64,000 nucleotides of DNA from Grifola frondosa (Eukaryota > Basidiomycota > Agaricomycetes > Polyporales > Grifolaceae): the NCBI GenBank assembly GCA_001683735.1, contig LUGG01000001.1:992001-1056000 (forward strand), read 5' to 3'. The notes beneath the pieces were generated by a model. The model made no database searches and was not told where the DNA came from. It saw only the letters and a program-made list of their open reading frames with translations. Positions 58,438-64,000 of the stretch are shown in pieces. Made by a program: the position numbers and the translations under genes. How positions within the stretch are numbered: position 1 is the stretch's first letter; each line of letters begins with the position of its first letter.

Positions 58438-59097
58438 GGGGGTCTCCAAGAGAAGTGGAAGACGGTGTACGGGCGGTGTACACCCAGCAATGTCGGAACG
58501 TGCACGCCAGTCAGCCGACGAATTTCACATCTCGTAGTGCTTCGTGGTGAGTCCAGGAACTACGTTTTACAAATAATGTTTTAAAATTTTTTGGTAAACT
58601 TAGGCTATGAATCCGTCGGACTACGCTACACCTGCCTAAGCACACCTTGTGCATCGTGTAGGCTTGTATCATTACCTCCAATGTGTACTATCTGCTGTAT
58701 ATATTGCAAGTCGTATTTATGTTGGATCTGCTAATGAACAGCATTTTGCTGCGATTTCACTTGGACGGTACATTGTGGAACTCGTGCCTCATCCTGACTA
58801 CAGAAAGCTCAACGAGAAGAAATTCGAGTCTCATGTCAATGTCCAGTAACAGGTCAACACGAGTTCCAGATCGACGCACCAAAGCCCCTCGTAGTTCGAG
58901 CATCTTACACACAGTAATCGTCACGGAAACTTGATTGAACTGCAGACACATATCCCTTCTCGCGTTCCTTGTTCATGCACCGCATCGACATCTAGCAATC
59001 TCTGTCTCTCTCTCTCACATACATACACACACACATCCGTCTTCTCAAAGGTAAGTACCAATATCCGATCGATTTCGAATTTCCTGACCCCCTTGTA
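58438..59097. other. gene-poor stretch after paralog B
   Basis: A GTGAGT donor at about 58549 and AACTTAG acceptor near 58603 lead to a short exon MNPSDYATPA ending at 58638. It might be the true 3' end of paralog B in another frame. A 66-codon frame at 58649-58849 is unrecognised. A CT- and CA-rich simple repeat lies at 59002-59036. Confidence 0.35.
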
Positions 59098-59402
59098 GAA
59101 TGTGCCGCGCCGAAAACGTCGTCTATCGATGCGGGAAGTCCGCCGTTGTCCGACGACATTCTGCGCTCATGCGACAAGATTTCCTCGCCGCCTGCGGAGT
59201 GGCAATTTCACCTGGGTGCGACGCCGTTGCCAGCATACTGGCGAGATAAACCGGTGGCCCACGTTTGGTGCAGACGCTGCGCAAGGAAGCCGGTGAAGCG
59301 TCGCAAAGCGAGCTTCAACGGAAGGCCGACATGCGATAAGGTGCGTTCATTCTTCTGATTATTTCAATTTTTCTAACCACAACTATGTTGCCAGGCGTGG
59401 TG
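59098..59402 (+). CDS. short Cys-rich hypothetical ORF
   Basis: Frame ECAAPKTSSIDAGSPPLSDD, ILRSCDKISSPPAEWQFHLG, AYWRDKPVAHVWCRRCARKP, GRPTCDK, with a GTGCGT donor at 59341 and an acceptor TGCCAG at 59395 giving a last AW and stop. The upstream intron 59051-59097 is plausible. The CRRC and CDK Cys could bind zinc. It may be the terminal exon of a longer gene or a remnant. No family recognised. Confidence 0.3.
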
Positions 59403-60639
59403 AAGGGCCTGGGCGTGCGCTGCAACTGTCTTTGTATTTTCCATTACATACTTTGATTATCAGCGGCAATTACCTTTCCTGATGCTTCATACTGTATGTC
59501 AAACGAGACAGCCCAGCGGTAATAAAAAAAAACTCGCATGTATCGCTCGCACGGCCGCCCCTGTCGCCAGCGAGGGATGATCCGCCAAGGGACAGGCTTC
59601 GGATACCAGAATACGCTCAGTTTTCAGGTGTTGCAATTTTTGCTCTAGGGCACGCGGTCCTGTATTGTATTCAGGTGAATGTCTCTCGTCCATTGCAATG
59701 TGTTATACTGAAGTCTGTCCCAGCGGCGATGAGCATGTTAACTGCGAGTACGTCCATACGATCGCTCCGACAGAAGGCACCAAATTGTCTCGAATCTTCT
59801 CCGTCTTGCAAGCAATAGTCAAGTCTTTCTCAATCACCATGGGGTCCATAGGCGTAGATATCAGCTTCTTTCGCTCATGCCTACCTCTGATATTCTGCCG
59901 AAGCATCTCTCGCACACGCCCCCTGTCTTCTCTCTGATTAAATCAGGATCTATCTTTCGGTATATCTACTGCTGTTCATGGCCACTATCATCGTGCTACT
60001 CCTGGTCATGCGCGTGCGGCATCGTTGAGCGCCCAAGTATGCTGTAAGGTCTCGCGACCGACGTAGTCCTGCGGACAGTACTATAGAACTCGAACTCACT
60101 AACAGGGAGCCGGATACGTCATACCCTCTTCAAGCTCCTCACGCAGCAAGCGACGTACCGCTTGGACCCGCTCGTGGACGTTTGCCCTGGGCGGACGCTG
60201 GCGGCAGATAACGCGCTCGATCGGCCTCCTCGCCTCCCTGCTCTCGTGTCTCTGGACCAAGGCGAGCGACTGGAGCCGCGAGGGATTTCTTCGCGGGTTT
60301 CTGCTGGACGTGCGACTTCGCTTGGGCGCCGGTCCTGGTATTTCAGTGATTGCGTGCTGGGCGTTTTGACCATCCGGGACGACGCTCGCGGTGCAGTGCC
60401 TGGCTCAGGATCTCTTGTGTAGACAATGACAGACAAGGGACGCAGCCATATATAATTTTCATAATATGGATTGGTCATGGTTCTTCCCTTAAAGGGGGAT
60501 CATCAGCCATGATACTCTCTAGATTGTTCAGTAGCGATGCGGAGTTTCTGTACGATCTACAACAAACTCGAGAATTAGAGAAGATTAATATATATTACTT
60601 AATTTAGTTTGCATAAAATAATCTGCAACTACATGCAAT
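59403..60639. other. no gene supported with confidence
   Basis: A plus-strand stretch at 60114-60420 reads FKLLTQQATYRLDPLVDVCP and ALVSLDQGERLEPRG without a start or recognisable domain, and an antisense frame overlaps it. Nothing else is seen. Confidence 0.35.
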
Positions 60640-60985
60640 TATAATCAAGTATTTTACCTATTTCATCAGTGCATGCAATATGTTAACATGTACTACAATT
60701 ATGACCATGCAAGCTCGGACAATCTCATTATTTTTGACTTTTAATCCACGGTGAATTAGGTACAACTATTTCACCTATTTCATCAGTGCATGCAATATAT
60801 TAACATGTACTACAATTATGACCATGCAAGCTCGGACAATCTCATTATTTTTTGACCTTTTAATCCACGGTGAATTAGGTGCAACTATTTCACCTATTTC
60901 ATCAGTGCATGCAATATATTAACATGTACTACAATTATGGCCATGCAAGCTCGGACAATCTCATTATTTTTGTCGCTTTAATTTT
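60640..60985. repeat. 118-bp AT-rich tandem repeat, three copies
   Basis: Units marked by ACCTATTTCATCAGTGCATG at 60656, 60773 and 60892, each followed by ACATGTACTACAATTATG and GCAAGCTCGGACAATCTCAT. The period is 117-119 bp and the last unit is partial. Noncoding. Confidence 0.85.
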
Positions 60986-61407
60986 TGGTCAGAGTATTAT
61001 AAATTTGTTCTTGTATGATAATCACAAATACTTATGTATCATAACAACACATGCTTTGGGACTGCGATCGGTACCATCTATGTATACCGGCGTCTCCCGA
61101 TTTTTCTGATGACGACCACTCAGCGCTCTCCTCAGTTTCTCCTCAGTACTGTTCCGCCCGTCGGCAACGCCTAGCTAGATGACCATCTCCATGTATGCGC
61201 GCAGAGTTGCATAAATACCCGACGAGAGTGTATGACGAAGGCGGAAAACGTAGCATAAAATCAGTGGACAGCCCAGCACTACGACAATGCTGAAGCGATG
61301 ATGTGAATAAAGTGTATTCATCCAAGTTGTATCCTCCCAAAGATCCAGATATCGCCTGCTATACAAACGCAGTAAGGAGCACAGGTTTCCTACACTTCTA
61401 CCACTTC
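60986..61407. other. intergenic, 3' flank of SGT2
   Basis: No gene seen. Holds the SGT2 3' untranslated region at its right end. Confidence 0.4.
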
Positions 61408-62694
61408 TACTGTCCACCTCCAGCACCAAACTGGCTTGCCCTGCGATGATAATCAATCAGCGAAGCCTTCGAGAGTAACTAAAAGACTCACAAATTCCTA
61501 AGAGTTGGGTCCGCCATCATTTCCGTCATTGACGGCATGTTACCGGACTGCATACGGTTCATCTGCGCGCGCAAACACAATCAGCCAATGACAGGACATG
61601 CATGTAATGGGGACGTACCATGTTCGCGACTGAAGGATTCGACATAAGCTGCTCTATACCCCCATTCTGCATCATCTGCTGCGCCATCTGCATAAACATC
61701 GGATTGCTCATCATCGATGCAAGGTCCGGCATGCCCCCGGCATCACCGCCCATTCCTCCCATGTTGCGGAGCATATCAGCCATGCCGCCGAGCCCTGCCC
61801 CAGCACCCACACCACTCGCCGTAGGAGACGGAGAGGTCGCGGAGAGCATGTCTTCACTCGTCATCTGTCACAATGCGCGTCTCGGCATTCTGGAGACCGG
61901 ACTTGAGGGAAGCATTAGACGGATCGAGCTCCAGTCCTCGACGGAAAGCGGCTGCAGCGGCTTTGAAATCTGCGAGGGAGTAGTGTGCGTGTCTAACAAC
62001 GATTGATCCGCATCAGATACGGTGTATCACGACAACAGGTAGTACTACTCACCCTAACCGATGATATGCCTTGACAAACGAAGGATCCACCTCGATAGCC
62101 TTCTCCGCATCCAGCACAGCAGACGGGTGGTCGCCCTTGCTTGAGTATGCCGCAGCACGGTTGGAGTAGTACACGGCGTTAGTGGAGTCAAGCGCGATCG
62201 CGCGTGTGTACGAGCTGATCGCCTCGTCGTACTTCTTGCCAGACATCTGGGCATTCCCATCCGACTTCAGCTTCTCCGCTGCTGCCTTGTCTGCAGCGGA
62301 GGGCACGTCTGGGGAGGGCGAATTTGCCGATTTGGATGCTGACGCGGACGGGGCCGCAGACGCAGTGGTAGCAGTGGGCGACGCGAGCTTCTCGCGCGTC
62401 TTCAGGAAGACATCGAATATGGAGGGGAGAGTCGCAGGCTTCACCGTGAGGCGTTCGCATTGCACCTGGTCAGATGGGTCGACGCCAAAGGCTTCGCCGA
62501 TGCACTGGACTGTACGCAACGAGCGTGAGCGGGTAGCGCGTGGGGACAGCAGGGACTGACGGGTGGATGCGAGAATTGGGGCACGTACTCGCTACCTCAA
62601 GACTCTCCTTATCATCCTGCTTGACGGTGCCATCACCGATGGACTGGTTGAGGAAGTCGATGATGGAGAGGACAAGACGCTGTTTGTTGGACAT
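61408..62694 (-). CDS. SGT2: SGT2, small glutamine-rich TPR co-chaperone
   Basis: Exon 1 MSNKQRLVLSIIDFLNQSI, GDGTVKQDDKESLEVA, then IQCIGEAFGVD: the N-terminal dimerisation domain. Next is a Ser/Ala linker and three TPRs: AAEKLKSDGNAQMSGKKYDE, ALDSTNAVYYSNRAAAYSSK, AIEVDPSFVKAYHRLG joined to HYSLADFKAAAAAFRRGLEL. The C-terminus is Gly/Met-rich (GGMADMLRNMGGMGG, SNPMFMQMAQQMMQN), then PSMTEMMADPTLRNLASQFG and stop at 61408. SGT2 hands tail-anchored proteins to the GET pathway and binds Hsp70/Hsp90 through the TPRs. A frame change sits near 61865, after NAETRIVTD. It shares a 127-bp divergent promoter with PRP19. Confidence 0.92.
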
Positions 62695-62821
62695 GGCGGT
62701 ATGAATGGGACAAGAGATATCGCTAGGCGCTTGCAGTCAACAACGGCAAACAGGCCGCTCGCTGCCGCTGTTGCTCTTTCAGTGCATACTCGTACTCGCT
62801 GACGGCGTCTCACCCTCGAAA
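62695..62821. promoter_or_regulatory. short divergent promoter of SGT2 and PRP19
   Basis: The two ATGs are 127 bp apart on opposite strands, so both core promoters must lie in or overlap this stretch. No TATA box is evident. GC-rich. Confidence 0.7.
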
Positions 62822-64000
62822 ATGTCTTTCTTCTGCTCCATCTCCGGCGACCCCCTCAAGACCCTGTTATCTCGCAGAAGTCTGGCCATGTCTACGAACG
62901 CAGACTCATCTTGAAGTATATTACCGAGAATGGCACTGACCCAATCACTGGAGACAAGTTGGAGGAAGCAGACCTCATCAGTGTCAAAGCTAGTACGTAC
63001 CTTGCTTGCTCTACTTTTTCTCGATACCGATTTTTTCCCTTTTGCAGACCCTAAGACTGCCGCTCCTCGTCCTCCCACCGCTACCTCCATCCCTGCCCTT
63101 TTGCACACCCTGCAGAATGAGTGGGACGCGACTATTATTGAAACTTTCACGCTCAGACAACAGTACAACTCCATGCGCCAGGAACTGAGCTACGCACTGT
63201 ACGCGCAGGATGCTGCAACGCGTGTCGTAGCGCGTCTTATTCGAGAGCGTGATGCTGCCCGAAGTCCATGGGTTTCATCTGCTTCGTAGCACCAATTGAC
63301 CCGGGAATGCCTACCTATCTAGAGCACTTGCAAACGTCTCCGCCACCATCGGTGTTGCGCCACCTGCGGCAGGTGACGTTGAGATGGCAGAGGCTGGCCA
63401 GGAAGCAGGCGCCCTGCCTGAAAACATCATGAAGCGAATCGACGAAACCCATCAGACCCTATCTGCCGCGCGCAAAAAGCGCAAAGCACCTGCGGGCTAT
63501 GCTACTGCCGCAGAGGTCAAGACCTTCACCGCAAAACACACCATCCCGTCCCTTCACTCGCCTTCTCCCGCGGGCATCACCGCGCTCGCAGCTCCCACGC
63601 CAGCCCGTCCAGTTCCTCACAGGCGGTAACGACAAGGTCGTCCAGCTGTATGACAGGGACACGGACAAGGTCCTCGCGTCGCTCAAGGGCCACACCAAAA
63701 AGATCACCCACGTCGCGTTCCGCGAGCGCGAGGGTGAGCCGACCCTTGTACTCTCCGCAGGTGCGGATAAAGTCGCAAGGCGTGGGCACACGACACCGCA
63801 TCGGGCGAGTATATCCCGAAGGCCACAATCCGTACACACAAAGGCGAGCTCACGGGCCTCGTGGTACACCCCACTTCGACGCTGCTCGCGCTCGCCTCCG
63901 CGGACCGCACGTATTCGCTGCACGACCTCACGACCTTCGAACAGGTGTACCGCTCGCCGGAGGCGGACGAGCCGTATACCTCGCTCGCGGTGCATCCCGA
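62822..64000 (+). CDS. PRP19: PRP19, U-box E3 ligase of the spliceosomal NineTeen complex (3' end outside window)
   Basis: [51 protein letters not shown] form the U-box. After an intron (about 62992-63048) comes the tetramerisation coiled coil: [37 protein letters not shown] linker [18 protein letters not shown] leads to WD40 repeats: [83 protein letters not shown]19 builds K63 ubiquitin chains in the spliceosome and is essential. Single bases appear to be missing in C or G runs at about 62853, 63597, 63611 and 63780; adding them restores the canonical protein. These look like sequence errors. The last repeats lie beyond base 64000. Confidence 0.92.

Noticed and set aside
1..64000. tRNA or rRNA genes
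   Set aside because: No stretch with the conserved A and B box pattern or rRNA text was noticed; a covariance-model scan would be decisive.

Overview
The window looks like nuclear DNA of an agaricomycete basidiomycete, probably a polypore-like mushroom. Genes are split by many 45-70 bp GT-AG introns. The recognisable families are typical of that class: KDZ, Plavaka and MULE transposases, FunK1 kinase, DUF6533 and DUF6698 proteins, an F-box-like tandem family and a microsomal cytochrome P450. No rRNA, tRNA or CRISPR array was seen.

Layout. (1) 1-3 kb: the 3' part of a KDZ transposase-Ulp1 peptidase gene, then an unrecognised minus-strand gene. (2) 3.9-9.2 kb: a many-exon proline-rich protein of unknown function. 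(3) 9.9-24 kb: palindromic mini-elements around a small membrane-protein ORF; a 3.36 kb MULE with terminal inverted repeats and a 9-bp target duplication; and a same-strand array of F-box-like genes and gene pieces, with a P450 lying between two of them. (4) 24.3-31.4 kb: DUF6533 membrane protein, NPL4 and a Nudix hydrolase, all on the minus strand. (5) 31.6-36.8 kb: tandem repeats split by a 4.55 kb foldback-type element whose arms are about 1.8 kb inverted repeats. (6) 37-40.4 kb: DUF6698 protein, a 177-bp tandem repeat and a Cys/His-rich protein. (7) 40.4-58.4 kb: an accessory block with an Ulp1 peptidase, a FunK1 kinase, two members of one uncharacterised family and a Plavaka transposase. 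(8) 58.4-64 kb: small remnants, a 118-bp tandem repeat, then SGT2 and PRP19 in divergent orientation.

The most interesting signal is in block 7. All five genes carry the same kind of 5' array: first one or two palindromes with core CACTTCAAGTG, then one or more palindromes close to GTCCGGTCTCCAGAC. Order and orientation relative to the gene are the same every time, although the genes are unrelated in function. This looks like shared promoter architecture or a shared mobile 5' end.

A caution applies to every gene model here. Many single-base deletions, several of them clearly at homopolymer runs, break frames even in housekeeping genes (NPL4, PRP19, Nudix). A frameshift alone is therefore weak evidence for a pseudogene. 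Base-substitution stops (CGA to TGA) in the transposons are better evidence of decay.
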